Origin: Janthinobacterium sp. SUN073
GTDB lineage: Bacteria > Pseudomonadota > Gammaproteobacteria > Burkholderiales > Burkholderiaceae_D
Direction: 5' to 3'
Length of the DNA: 64,000 nt
NCBI RefSeq assembly: GCF_030397665.1
Contig: NZ_JAPUBT010000006.1
Span: forward strand, 269,797 to 333,796
The notes beneath the pieces are model-generated. The model made no database searches and was not told the origin of the DNA. It saw nothing but the letters and a program-made list of their open reading frames with translations. Made by a program: the position numbers and the translations under genes. Position 1 is the first letter of the stretch, and each line of letters starts with the position of its first letter. Positions 9,216-17,287 of the stretch are shown here, in pieces.

Positions 9216-9711
9216 CTCCATCCTGGTCAAACATCTGGGCGAAATCGTCGGTGGCTTCGTCGTCATCAATCTCGTCGTCGCCGTCGTCATTGGCCGCCAG
9301 CTGGTCGAGCGACTGGTCGTCGTCGTCCCACAGGCGCGGGTTCTTGTGCAAAAAGGCCGTGATGATGGCCTGGCGCGCCAGGTCGGGGAAGCTCTCTTCG
9401 ATGGCGGCATACATCTTCGCCGCTTCCGGCGCGGCGCACGTGGCCATGGAAAACACGCGGGCCGGGTCGCCGAATTCGTAGTCTTCGCTTTCGGCCAGCA
9501 AGCCTTTCGGGTCGCTGAAGGTGATGTGGTCGACCAGCGCGAAGGCCAGCATATTCACGTCTTCGATGCCGCCGCCACTGGCGTACTCGCTCACCAGCGC
9601 GTCAACCATGCTTTTGTAGTTCTTGCGGTTTGGCGGGTCGCCGAGGATGCCGTCGATCTGGCCTTCCAGCTCGCGCGACTGGTACGCGAATTCAGGGTGT
9701 ACTCTTCTCAT
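9199..9711 (-). CDS. Acidic hypothetical protein, J-domain operon
   Basis: Unrecognised protein of about 170 residues with a very acidic, Asp-rich C-terminal 40 residues (DDDDQ, NDDGDDE, DDDEATDD). The ATG at 9711 has GGAAA seven bases upstream and begins MRRVHPEFAY; an ATG at 9783 would give a longer product but has no clear ribosome binding site. The stop overlaps the next gene start by 11-17 bases. The acidic tail may bind basic or metal partners, but that is only a guess. Confidence 0.7.
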   Translation of the reverse strand: MRRVHPEFAYQSRELEGQIDGILGDPPNRKNYKSMVDALVSEYASGGGIEDVNMLAFALVDHITFSDPKGLLAESEDYEFGDPARVFSMATCAAPEAAKMYAAIEESFPDLARQAIITAFLHKNPRLWDDDDQSLDQLAANDDGDDEIDDDEATDDFAQMFDQDGDDHGR

Positions 9712-9814
9712 GCTGTGCTTTCCAATGTAATGCGCGGCGCTGTTATCGACATAAAAGCGCCGTTGTTGTTTTTTAAATGTCATTCAGGCCGCCCGGTGGC
9801 GGCTGCCGGCAGAC

Positions 9815-10108
9815 TCAGTCTGCTGGAAGGACGGTGCCATGCAAGCGGAACACGCCGCACCACAGGGCATACGCTTCCGCTTCCGGATCGATGATGATGC
9901 GGTGGTTCACGCTCTGGTCGTATTCGGCACGCTTGGCCGGGTCGGCCAGGATTTCATACGCCTTGGTGACGCTCTTGAAGCGCGCCTCGGCGCCGGGGGC
10001 CTGGTTGCGGTCGGGGTGGAAGCGCATGGCCAGCGAACGGTAAACCTTCTTGATTTCATCGTCGCTGGCATTGGGCGCGACACCGAGGACGTTATATAAA
10101 TTTTCCAT
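9815..10108 (-). CDS. Short J-domain (DnaJ-like) co-chaperone
   Basis: A 97-residue protein that is almost only a J domain (about residues 3-68), with the essential HPD tripeptide in MRFHPDRN. It lacks the Gly/Phe-rich, zinc-finger and C-terminal domains of DnaJ, so it should stimulate DnaK ATPase for specific clients rather than act as a general holdase. The ATG at 10108 is supported by GGAG six bases upstream. It leads a minus-strand operon with three unknown proteins and is divergent from glnS. The 30-residue tail after the J domain probably gives specificity. Confidence 0.88.
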   Translation of the reverse strand: MENLYNVLGVAPNASDDEIKKVYRSLAMRFHPDRNQAPGAEARFKSVTKAYEILADPAKRAEYDQSVNHRIIIDPEAEAYALWCGVFRLHGTVLPAD

Positions 10109-10210
10109 AAATGGCTCCGGGGTCACGATTTGTTTGCTAATTAAAGGCAGATTATCCTATAGAACGGCGCCCGCGTCGCTTGCATGCTGGATATGGGGGC
10201 AAATACGTGC

Positions 10211-10238
10211 TTATAAAGCGCTTGCGGTACGGTAAAAT
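10211..10238 (+). promoter_or_regulatory. Candidate glnS promoter
   Basis: TAAAAT (10233-10238) matches the -10 consensus at five of six bases, with a weak TTATAA -35 (10211-10216) 16 bases upstream. Start would be near 10245, giving a short leader before the ATG at 10270. The -35 match is poor. Confidence 0.35.
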
Positions 10239-10269
10239 GCTTTTTACTGTCACTCTTCCGCATTGATCA

Positions 10270-12036
10270 ATGAGCAACGATAAACCGAATACCGCCGCGC
10301 CAGCGCTGGCGCCCAATTTCTTGCGTAACATCATCGAAGCCGACCTGGCTGCCGGCGCCCACGTGCGTCCCGGTCTGCCCCAGGTGATCACGCGTTTCCC
10401 GCCGGAGCCGAACGGCTACCTGCACGTGGGCCACGCCAAGTCGATCTGCGTCAACTTCGGCCTGGCGCGCGATTACGCCGGCCAGTGCAACCTGCGCTTC
10501 GACGACACCAATCCGGCGAAGGAAGAGCAGGAATACGTCGACACCATCATGGACAGCGTGAAATGGCTGGGCTTTGACTGGGAACCGAAGCATGCCGATG
10601 GCCAGAGCCACCTGCACTACGCAAGCGACTATTTCGACCAGCTGTACGCGATGGCCGAGTACCTGATCACGGCCGGCTTTGCCTATGTGGACAGCCAGAG
10701 CGCCGAAGACATGGCCGCCAACCGGGGCAATTTCGGCCAGGCCGGCAAAAATTCGCCGTTCCGCGACCGTCCGCGCGACGAATCGCTGGCCCTGTTCCGC
10801 GCCATGAAGGCCGGCCAGTTCAAGGATGGCGAGCACATCCTGCGCGCGAAGATGAGCGAAGATGCGATGAGTTCGCCGAACATGAACTTGCGCGACCCGG
10901 CCATCTACCGCATCCGCCATGCGCACCACCACCGCACGGGCGACGCCTGGTGCATCTATCCGATGTACGACTACACGCACCCGATCTCGGACGCGCTGGA
11001 AAACATCACGCATTCGATCTGCACGCTGGAATTCCAGGACCACCGCCCATTCTACGACTGGCTGCTGGAAACCCTGTCGGCCGGCGGCTTCTTCCAGCAA
11101 CCGGTGCCGCGCCAGTTCGAATTCTCGCGCCTGAACCTGACCTACATCGTCACCAGCAAGCGCAAGCTGCGCCAGCTGGTGGAAGAGCACATCGTCGACG
11201 GCTGGGACGACCCCCGCATGCCGACCCTGGTGGGCATGCGCCGCCGCGGCTACACGCCGGAAGCGATTCAATTGATGTGCGAACGCACGGGCGTGACCAA
11301 GTCCGACGGCTGGATCGACTACAGCGTGCTCGAAGGCTGTTTGCGCGAAGACCTGGACCCGAAGGCGCCGCGCACGGTGGCCGTGCTGCGTCCGTTGAAG
11401 TTGATCATCGACAATTTCCCTGAAAACGAGAGCGTGGAATGCACGGCGCCCGTGCACCCGCACTTCCCGGAACGGGGCTTGCGCACCTTCCCCATCTCGC
11501 GCGAGCTGTGGATCGAGGAAGACGACTTCATGGAAGTGCCGAACAAGGGTTACTTCCGCCTGTATCCGCCGATCGACGGCAAGCCGGGCAGCCGCGTGCG
11601 CCTGCGCTATGGCTACGTGATCGAATGCACGGGCTACGACAAGGATGAAAACGGTAAAGTCATCGCCGTGCATTGCAATTACTTTGAAGACAGCAAGTCG
11701 GGCACCGAAGGCAGCTCGACCTACAAGGTCAAGGGCAATATGCACTGGGTCAGCGCGCCGACGGCGATTCCCGCCGAAGTACGCCTGTACGACCGCCTGT
11801 TTACAGACCCGCAGCCGGACGCGGGCGGCAAGGACTTCAAGCTGGCCCTGAACCCGCTGGCCAAGGAAGTGGTGCAAGCGTGGCTGGAACCGGGCGCGGA
11901 ACTGGCCCAGCCGGAACAGCGCTTCCAGTTCGAGCGCCACGGCTATTTCGCGGCCGACCGGGTCGACAGCCTGCCGGGCAAGCCCGTCTTCAACCGCATC
12001 GTCACCCTGAAAGACAGCTGGCAGCCGGCAAAATAA
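10270..12036 (+). CDS. glnS: Glutaminyl-tRNA synthetase
   Basis: This 588-residue class I aminoacyl-tRNA synthetase charges tRNA-Gln with glutamine. The HIGH-type motif is PPEPNGYLHVGHAKS (about residues 40-55), the KMSKS-type loop is VTSKRKL, and LRFDDTNPAKEEQEYVD is the usual GlnRS block. The C-terminal anticodon-binding beta-barrel domains begin near residue 370 (RELWIEEDDFMEVPNKGYFRL). Length agrees with bacterial GlnRS. It has its own promoter candidate and a strong terminator immediately downstream, so it is probably monocistronic. Confidence 0.98.
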   Translation: MSNDKPNTAAPALAPNFLRNIIEADLAAGAHVRPGLPQVITRFPPEPNGYLHVGHAKSICVNFGLARDYAGQCNLRFDDTNPAKEEQEYVDTIMDSVKWLGFDWEPKHADGQSHLHYASDYFDQLYAMAEYLITAGFAYVDSQSAEDMAANRGNFGQAGKNSPFRDRPRDESLALFRAMKAGQFKDGEHILRAKMSEDAMSSPNMNLRDPAIYRIRHAHHHRTGDAWCIYPMYDYTHPISDALENITHSICTLEFQDHRPFYDWLLETLSAGGFFQQPVPRQFEFSRLNLTYIVTSKRKLRQLVEEHIVDGWDDPRMPTLVGMRRRGYTPEAIQLMCERTGVTKSDGWIDYSVLEGCLREDLDPKAPRTVAVLRPLKLIIDNFPENESVECTAPVHPHFPERGLRTFPISRELWIEEDDFMEVPNKGYFRLYPPIDGKPGSRVRLRYGYVIECTGYDKDENGKVIAVHCNYFEDSKSGTEGSSTYKVKGNMHWVSAPTAIPAEVRLYDRLFTDPQPDAGGKDFKLALNPLAKEVVQAWLEPGAELAQPEQRFQFERHGYFAADRVDSLPGKPVFNRIVTLKDSWQPAK

Positions 12037-12053
12037 GCCGTCATGTTGCTCAC

Positions 12054-12081
12054 AAAAAAACCGCTGCGGCGGTTTTTTTTT
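12054..12081 (+). terminator. glnS: Rho-independent terminator after glnS
   Basis: A run of seven A precedes CCGC, the loop TGCG, then GCGG and nine T. The hairpin is symmetrical and could also stop leftward transcription. It starts 17 bases after the glnS stop. Confidence 0.9.
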
Positions 12082-12105
12082 CGTTCCCAACAGAAATATT
12101 GCCTG

Positions 12106-12135
12106 TTGACTATATTCACGATAATTTTGTATATT
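12106..12135 (+). promoter_or_regulatory. Sigma-70-like promoter for the CHASE kinase
   Basis: TTGACT (12106-12111) and TATATT (12130-12135) are separated by 18 bases in an AT-rich stretch. It lies just after the glnS terminator and about 95 bases before the kinase start, giving a leader of roughly 85 bases. Confidence 0.6.
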
Positions 12136-12226
12136 AGGCAGCTATTGAGCAATTTGCAATGCTGATAGTGATTATGCAACTTGGTACAGCCTCCAGCACA
12201 CAGGCGGCACCCGATTCCTCTTCCTG

Positions 12227-14098
12227 ATGCGGATGGCGATGTCCTCTACTGCCGGTGAACAACAGTTATCCTTGGAGAAAAGGCCGCAGTGGCTGATCGG
12301 CGTCGTGATGTCGATGATGGTGGGCCTGCTGTTCTACATGGCCGCCTCGCTGTCGATCGAAAACGATGCCAGCGAGCTATTCAACAATCTGTCGCGCAAT
12401 ACCCAGAAAAACATCGCATCGCGCCTCAAGTCGTATACCAACCTGCTGCGCGGCACGGCCAGCCTGTTCCACGCCAACGAACACGTGAGCCGCGAGCAAT
12501 TCCACCGCTACGTGGCGAACCTCGCCTTGCAACAAAACTACCCGGGCGTGATGAATCTCAATTACAGCCAGGAACTCGACGAGTCGCAGCGCGCCGCCTT
12601 CGAAGCGGCCATGCAGCGCGACTATCCGCCCGGGCGCGACGGCTATCCGGCGTTTGCCATCCATCCGCCCGGCCCGCGCCCCCATTATTCCGCGCTGGTC
12701 TACATCGAGCCGATTGCCAGCGCTGCGGAAAAGTATGGCTATGACATCGCTTCGCGGCCCCTGATCGCCGAAACGCTGGAACAGTCGCGCGATACCGGAC
12801 AGATCTGCAATTCCGGCGCCCCCGTGCCGATGGAAGGCCGGCCGCAGTTGACGGGCATGGCCATGCGCCTGCCCGTGTACCGCTTCGGCATGCCGACCGG
12901 CACGGTGGAGCAAAGGCGCGCGGCCTACCAGGGTTCCGTCGGCATCGGCTACGACCTGGTGACGATGATGCGCAGCGCGCTGGCCGACATGCCGGTACAC
13001 AATGTCCGCCTGACCCTGTTCGATATTGGCCCACAGGCGCTTGAACAGCCGGACTTGCCGCTGCAGCTGCCGCACGACATGCGCCCCATCTTCGACAGCA
13101 CCACGGCGGGCATGCATGCGCCATGGTGGCTACCCGGCAACTCGGGCCGCTATCTGAGCAGCACGATGCTGATCGAGCACAATGGCCGCGCGTGGCAAGC
13201 GCTGTTCAGCGTGCGCAAGAGCGACCTGTATACGCGCTTCGATGCCTTCCTGCCGTGGCTGGCCCTGATGACCGGTTTTGCCAGCGCCATGCTGCTGTAC
13301 CTGCTGTTTCACACCCTGGCGTCGTCGCGCCGGCGCGCCATCCAGATGGCGACGGGCATGACGGCGGAATTGCGCGCCAGCCAGATCCGCCTGCAGCTGT
13401 CGCACCAGAAACTGCGCCGCCTGGCGGCCCACGCCGACCAGATCAAGGAAGAGGAGCGCAAGCGCATCGCGCGCGAAATCCACGACGACCTGGGCCAGAA
13501 CCTGCTGGTCTTGCGCATCGACGCCGACATGCTGGCCTCGCGCACGCAGCGCCGCCATCCGCACCTGAACGCGCGCGCCCGTTCGACCCTGGAACAGATC
13601 GACGCCACGATTAAAAGCGTGCGGCAAATCATCAACGACTTGCGTCCAACCGTGCTGGACCTGGGCGTGAATGCGGCCGTCGAATGGCAGGTGGCGCAAT
13701 TTCGTCAGCGCACGGGCATCGCCTGCGAAATCAGCGAAAGCCATGACGACATCTGCCTCAGCGATCAATGCGCCACGGCCCTGTTCCGCATCCTGCAAGA
13801 GTCACTCAGCAATATTTCCCAGCATGCCAATGCCAGCCGCGTGCAAGTCAAGCTGGCAAAGTGCCGCGACACCGTATCGATGAGCATCAGCGACAACGGC
13901 GTGGGCGCGGCCATCGACGGACGCAACAAGCAGGGCTCATTTGGCCTGGTCGGCATCGAGGAACGCATCAAGTTGCTGGGCGGCACTTTCTACATCGAAA
14001 GCAGCCCTGGCGCCGGCATGAGCGTGCATGTCAGCGTGCCGCTGGGCGCCGACGCCACGGCATTTCCCTACCAGGAAGATGGCCGCGCCAGCGCCTGA
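12227..14098 (+). CDS. CHASE-domain sensor histidine kinase (NarX-like output)
   Basis: A 623-residue membrane kinase. TM1 is near residues 22-42, a periplasmic CHASE domain follows (about 65-270), and TM2 is near 342-366. The cytoplasmic part has a HisKA_3 dimerisation domain with KRIAREIHDDLGQNLL (phospho-His near 418) and an HATPase domain with the SDNGVGA and GLVGIEERI motifs. HisKA_3 kinases normally act on LuxR/NarL-type regulators, but none is adjacent, so this is an orphan kinase here. CHASE domains bind small ligands outside the membrane. Internal ATGs at 12233 and 12239 are alternative starts. Confidence 0.9.
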   Translation: MRMAMSSTAGEQQLSLEKRPQWLIGVVMSMMVGLLFYMAASLSIENDASELFNNLSRNTQKNIASRLKSYTNLLRGTASLFHANEHVSREQFHRYVANLALQQNYPGVMNLNYSQELDESQRAAFEAAMQRDYPPGRDGYPAFAIHPPGPRPHYSALVYIEPIASAAEKYGYDIASRPLIAETLEQSRDTGQICNSGAPVPMEGRPQLTGMAMRLPVYRFGMPTGTVEQRRAAYQGSVGIGYDLVTMMRSALADMPVHNVRLTLFDIGPQALEQPDLPLQLPHDMRPIFDSTTAGMHAPWWLPGNSGRYLSSTMLIEHNGRAWQALFSVRKSDLYTRFDAFLPWLALMTGFASAMLLYLLFHTLASSRRRAIQMATGMTAELRASQIRLQLSHQKLRRLAAHADQIKEEERKRIAREIHDDLGQNLLVLRIDADMLASRTQRRHPHLNARARSTLEQIDATIKSVRQIINDLRPTVLDLGVNAAVEWQVAQFRQRTGIACEISESHDDICLSDQCATALFRILQESLSNISQHANASRVQVKLAKCRDTVSMSISDNGVGAAIDGRNKQGSFGLVGIEERIKLLGGTFYIESSPGAGMSVHVSVPLGADATAFPYQEDGRASA

Positions 14099-14286
14099 CA
14101 GGCGCGCTCCGCTTGAAACAAGCTCAGCTTGCGTATTTTGTCATTTGATGCAATATTGATGTAGAACAACTCAGCGCCTGCCCGCCATGCGCCAGGCATT
14201 CCTCGACTATTTACCAGGAGTACACACCCACCACTCTCCCTTGTTGCACTGTATTTCCCACAACGCTCTTTACCACAAGGACATTC

Positions 14287-14973
14287 ATGGATACGAACGA
14301 CAGTTTCAAGGCAATTGCCAATTTGAATTTGGACGCGATCAAAGTCAAGCTGATGCACCGGGAGTCAGGCGAAGGATGGAGCCTGGAGAAGGCCAATGCG
14401 GTGGAGTTCGAGTACCGGCGCTTTCTGATCCTGATGAAACAGTTTCCGCAAGAAGAAACAGCGCCACTGATGGACGTCGATACCTTCTGGCACTACCACA
14501 TCCTCGACACCCTGAAATATGCGGCGGACTGCGAACAGGTGTTCGGCTACTTCCTGCATCACTTTCCGTACATCGGCCTGCGCGGCGAAGACGACGAAGC
14601 GGCACACCAGCGCGTGGGCGAGCGCATGAAGCAGCTGTATGAGCAAACGTTCGGGGAAGATTATATCCGCGCAGAAACGGCGTATTCGGGGCGCGCAGTA
14701 CAGGCGGCGTATTCGGGACGGGCTGTACAAACAGCATTTTCCGGTGCCGCAGTGCAAGCGACAGCGTACTCGGGCCGGGCCGTGCAGACGGCGTTTTCCG
14801 GTGCAGCGGTGCAGGCGACAGCGTACTCGGGCCGCGCGACGGGCGCTGCCAGCACGGCATTTTCCGGCGCGCCCGCCACCTTGGCAGCAGCGGTGCTCAA
14901 GTCGTCTTCGACCAGCCTGGAAATGGGGCGTTTCTATGTCGATCGTCCGGTGTTGAACCGCGAACCGCAATAG
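14287..14973 (+). CDS. GRDP-like protein with AYSG/AFSG repeat tail
   Basis: A 228-residue protein. The N-terminal 125 residues match the glycine-rich-domain-containing-protein-like (GRDP) pattern: a conserved DVDTFWHYHILDT block and a DCEQVFGYFLHHFPY block with several His and one Cys that could bind metal. Residues about 132-197 are tandem repeats of AYSGRAVQ and AFSGAAVQAT, followed by a short non-repeated tail. AAGGA lies five bases before the ATG. There is no signal peptide. Function is unknown; the tail could be a structural, display or modification substrate segment. A dedicated finding discusses this. Confidence 0.82.
   Translation: MDTNDSFKAIANLNLDAIKVKLMHRESGEGWSLEKANAVEFEYRRFLILMKQFPQEETAPLMDVDTFWHYHILDTLKYAADCEQVFGYFLHHFPYIGLRGEDDEAAHQRVGERMKQLYEQTFGEDYIRAETAYSGRAVQAAYSGRAVQTAFSGAAVQATAYSGRAVQTAFSGAAVQATAYSGRATGAASTAFSGAPATLAAAVLKSSSTSLEMGRFYVDRPVLNREPQ
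14680..14877 (+). repeat. In-frame tandem repeats, alternating 27 and 30 bp
   Basis: About seven copies encode (A/T)(Y/F)SG(R/A)A followed mostly by VQ and a short Ala/Thr spacer. A 27-base R-type unit alternates with a 30-base A-type unit, giving a 57-base higher-order period in the middle. Copies differ at many synonymous positions (for example TCGGGGCGC, TCGGGACGG and TCGGGCCGG), which suggests protein-level selection rather than very recent slippage. Confidence 0.85.
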
Positions 14974-15054
14974 CAAAAACAGATGTGGCTGCCGCACGCG
15001 GCAAGCCTGACGTACCCAGACGGCACCTCTCAGTTTGCCGTCTGTCAGGCGCTC

Positions 15055-15294
15055 TTAGGCAGCCATCAACTCGCGCAGTTCACGAATGCTGAAATCGCTG
15101 ATTTCATGCATGCGGATGAGGATCGTGGCGCCGATCGGCAAGGTGTTGTGACGAATCTTGCTGATGACCGGTGGCGCCACTTCCAGCGCGCGCGACAGGG
15201 CGGCATCGTTTTTCAGTTGCAGCTTGTCGATGATCGCATCAAGGACGCGATTCGGGTTGTAGGTAGGCAAAGAGGTAATTTGTTTGAGAGACAT
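15055..15294 (-). CDS. Small HTH (XRE/Cro-like) regulator
   Basis: A 79-residue protein whose centre, NDAALSRALEVAPPVISKIRHNTLPIG, has the pattern of a Cro/C1-type helix-turn-helix (helix, turn, recognition helix ISKIRH). The remainder is the four-to-five-helix bundle expected for a compact DNA-binding protein. The ATG at 15294 begins MSLKQIT; only a weak GGA precedes it. The upstream 240 bp are strongly AT-rich and contain an inverted repeat that could be its operator. No toxin partner or phage gene is adjacent. Confidence 0.75.
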   Translation of the reverse strand: MSLKQITSLPTYNPNRVLDAIIDKLQLKNDAALSRALEVAPPVISKIRHNTLPIGATILIRMHEISDFSIRELRELMAA

Positions 15295-15409
15295 GATCAA
15301 AAATCCGTACTTGTTGTATTAAGGCAAAAAGAAACCGAATGTCTCTTCTGCAATAATTCAGGGTAAACACACTAAAAAGCGCCATCACTTATGCGGCCTT
15401 TACGCCACA

Positions 15410-15433
15410 AACAATATAATACACGCTATTGTT
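15410..15433. promoter_or_regulatory. Inverted repeat, possible operator
   Basis: AACAATA (15410-15416) and TATTGTT (15427-15433) are perfect 7-base inverted arms with ten bases between, so half-sites lie 17 bases apart. They flank the minus-strand sequence TATTAT, a possible -10. This is about 120 bases upstream of the HTH gene start and fits an autoregulatory site; that role is inferred. Confidence 0.4.
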
Positions 15434-15536
15434 GATTTTTGCGTAACTTAAAGCAAAATTGTGATAATTGAAGAGAATTGACGCACTTGGAATGTGCTAG
15501 AGGATAACCCAAATCGGAAAAATTTGCTGCAAGTCA

Positions 15537-15806
15537 TCAATTTTTACAATGAAGAACACTGCTGCGCATCAGCCAGGCAATCGCCATGAGTGTGCCCAGG
15601 CGGGCCATGTCGGCGGATAAATGCCAGCCTTGCGCGGCCACGCCGGCCGGGGTGGCCGGAAGGCAGGTGCCGGGGAAGGCGTCCACGCGGCACCAGGCCA
15701 GTTGCCGGCGAATTTCATCGGGCGGCGGTGGCGGCTGCAGCGCACGTTCGCGACGCCGCATATAGGCGCGCACCTGTTCCTTGCTGGGGTGACTCGTAGC
15801 TCGCAT
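15537..15806 (-). CDS. Small hypothetical protein
   Basis: Unrecognised 89-residue protein. The N-terminal half is basic and contains a run of five Pro; the C-terminal part (about 67-83) has a hydrophobic stretch, LGTLMAIAWLM, that could be a weak membrane helix. AGGAG sits six bases before the ATG, which is the best support for translation. No family was recognised, and there is no obvious partner among its neighbours. Confidence 0.6.
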   Translation of the reverse strand: MRATSHPSKEQVRAYMRRRERALQPPPPPDEIRRQLAWCRVDAFPGTCLPATPAGVAAQGWHLSADMARLGTLMAIAWLMRSSVLHCKN

Positions 15807-16013
15807 GGATCGCTCCTGCTAACGGGGAAACTGCGTCGCGCTAATTGTAGATGCCGAGTCCACCACAACTAGCCAGGACGCGTGACGACTTTGCTCACCA
15901 TATCGCCAGCTCGCCAAGATGCGTTTGCGTTGCATCAAATGGCAAGGCCCCGGTGTTGCGCCGAAGCCCACACTGCACCATGCTCCAGCGGCCTGGCGGC
16001 CGATGGCTGGCTC

Positions 16014-16274
16014 TTATTTCTTTTGCTGGCGCACGCGCTGTTGCTGTTTTTCCTGCGTTTGCTGGCGATTCTGCTTGCGCTCGAACAGGGTGACCGCATC
16101 TTTCTTGGCTTGCTCGGCGGTACGCATTTCCTCATGCGCATCGTGCGGAACAAAAAATTCGGCATCCTGCGCCGCCACGACCAGCTTGATGGCGGCGTCG
16201 TCGTCGAGGTCATACAGTTCCGTCAGGACGGTGGTGACCTCGTCCAGGTATTCTTCGTAAGTGAGGGTGCTCAT
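16014..16274 (-). CDS. Small charged hypothetical protein
   Basis: Unrecognised 86-residue soluble protein. The first half is acidic (YEEYLDEV, DLDDDAA) and the last 30 residues are a Lys/Gln/Arg-rich helix likely to form a coiled coil. AAGGA lies seven bases upstream of the ATG. No catalytic motif or membrane segment was seen. The N-terminal part resembles small helical adaptor proteins, but no family can be named. Confidence 0.68.
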   Translation of the reverse strand: MSTLTYEEYLDEVTTVLTELYDLDDDAAIKLVVAAQDAEFFVPHDAHEEMRTAEQAKKDAVTLFERKQNRQQTQEKQQQRVRQQKK

Positions 16275-16357
16275 GCTGTAGTCCTTAAGTGAATGGCGCG
16301 CCGCCGCAACGGCGCGCTGCGCACCGGTCCGGCAAAGTGCGCAGATAACCGGTCATT

Positions 16358-17275
16358 TTACCCGATGCCGACCGTATCGGCGGACAGCGACTGCAAGGCA
16401 TCGGCCACGCGCGCGTAGCGCAGGCGCACGCCCAGCTCGTGCTTGAGGCGCGTATTGTGCAGGCGGCGCGATTCGGACATGAACGACAGCAGCATCGGCG
16501 TGACCACTTGCCGCAGCTCGGCACGCGGCAGGCGCGGCGGGCGCGGCAGGCCAAACGTATCGGCCACGGCATCGAAATATTCCGCCATCTTGAGTTCGCT
16601 GTCATCGCTGGCGTGATACACGCGTCCCGGTTTGCCGCGCCACAAGGCCCGTTCGATGATGCGCGCCAAATCATCGGCATGGATATGGTTGGTGTACACA
16701 TCGTCGCCAGCGGCCAGGGCCGGCGTGCCTTCGCGCAGGCGCTTCAGGGGCAGGCGATCATCCGCATAGATGCCGGGCACGCGCAGGATGGCCACGCTGG
16801 CGCCGCGGCGCGCACCCCAGCCACGCAAAACCTGTTCCGCATCCACACGCCGCTTCGCCCGCGCATTGCCCGGCGCAACCTGCCGCGTCTCATCGACCCA
16901 GGCGCCGCCGCAATCGCCATACACGCCGCTGGTACTCACATACACCAGGCGTGCATGCTCGGGTAAAATGGCGACCAGATTGCGCGTGCGCCGGTCCAGC
17001 AAGCCCGACGACAGGGGCGGCGCCAGGTGCACGATCATCGTCGCCAGTCCCGCCAGCCGCTTCAGGCTGGCGCGGTCGTCGAGGTTGGCCACGATGGGCA
17101 CGGCGCCGGCCGCCCGCAGCTGCGCGCAACGCGCCGGCTGGCTGGTGACGGCAAAGACGCGAAAGCGCGCGCGCAGCAAAGGCAACAGACGCATGCCGAC
17201 GTCGCCGCAACCCAGGATCAGCAAGCGCGGCAAGCCCACCGGCTTGCGCAAAGAGTGCATTAACATATTTTTCAT
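16358..17275 (-). CDS. NAD-dependent epimerase/dehydratase-like SDR (YeeZ-like)
   Basis: A 305-residue extended short-chain dehydrogenase. The Rossmann glycine motif is ILGCGDVG near residue 20, the active-site region is VYVSTSGVYGD, and RVPGIY and NHIHADDLA are typical of YeeZ-like epimerase-family proteins. The usual YxxxK is replaced by a diverged region (GNARAKRRVDAE), so catalysis is uncertain. Starts at 17275, 17266 and 17260 are all possible; the longest begins MKNMLMHSL. It is divergent from the 2Fe-2S reductase gene by only 12 bases, so the two starts share overlapping promoter space. Confidence 0.82.
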   Translation of the reverse strand: MKNMLMHSLRKPVGLPRLLILGCGDVGMRLLPLLRARFRVFAVTSQPARCAQLRAAGAVPIVANLDDRASLKRLAGLATMIVHLAPPLSSGLLDRRTRNLVAILPEHARLVYVSTSGVYGDCGGAWVDETRQVAPGNARAKRRVDAEQVLRGWGARRGASVAILRVPGIYADDRLPLKRLREGTPALAAGDDVYTNHIHADDLARIIERALWRGKPGRVYHASDDSELKMAEYFDAVADTFGLPRPPRLPRAELRQVVTPMLLSFMSESRRLHNTRLKHELGVRLRYARVADALQSLSADTVGIG

Positions 17276-17287
17276 CTCAAGGATTGT

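Noticed and set aside
10267..12090. Long minus-strand reading frame of about 607 codons opposite glnS
   Set aside because: It is the mirror of a GC-rich coding frame, with His/Arg/Val-rich composition, and glnS is certain.
14680..14877. CRISPR-like array
   Set aside because: The units are contiguous in-frame protein repeats without unique spacers.
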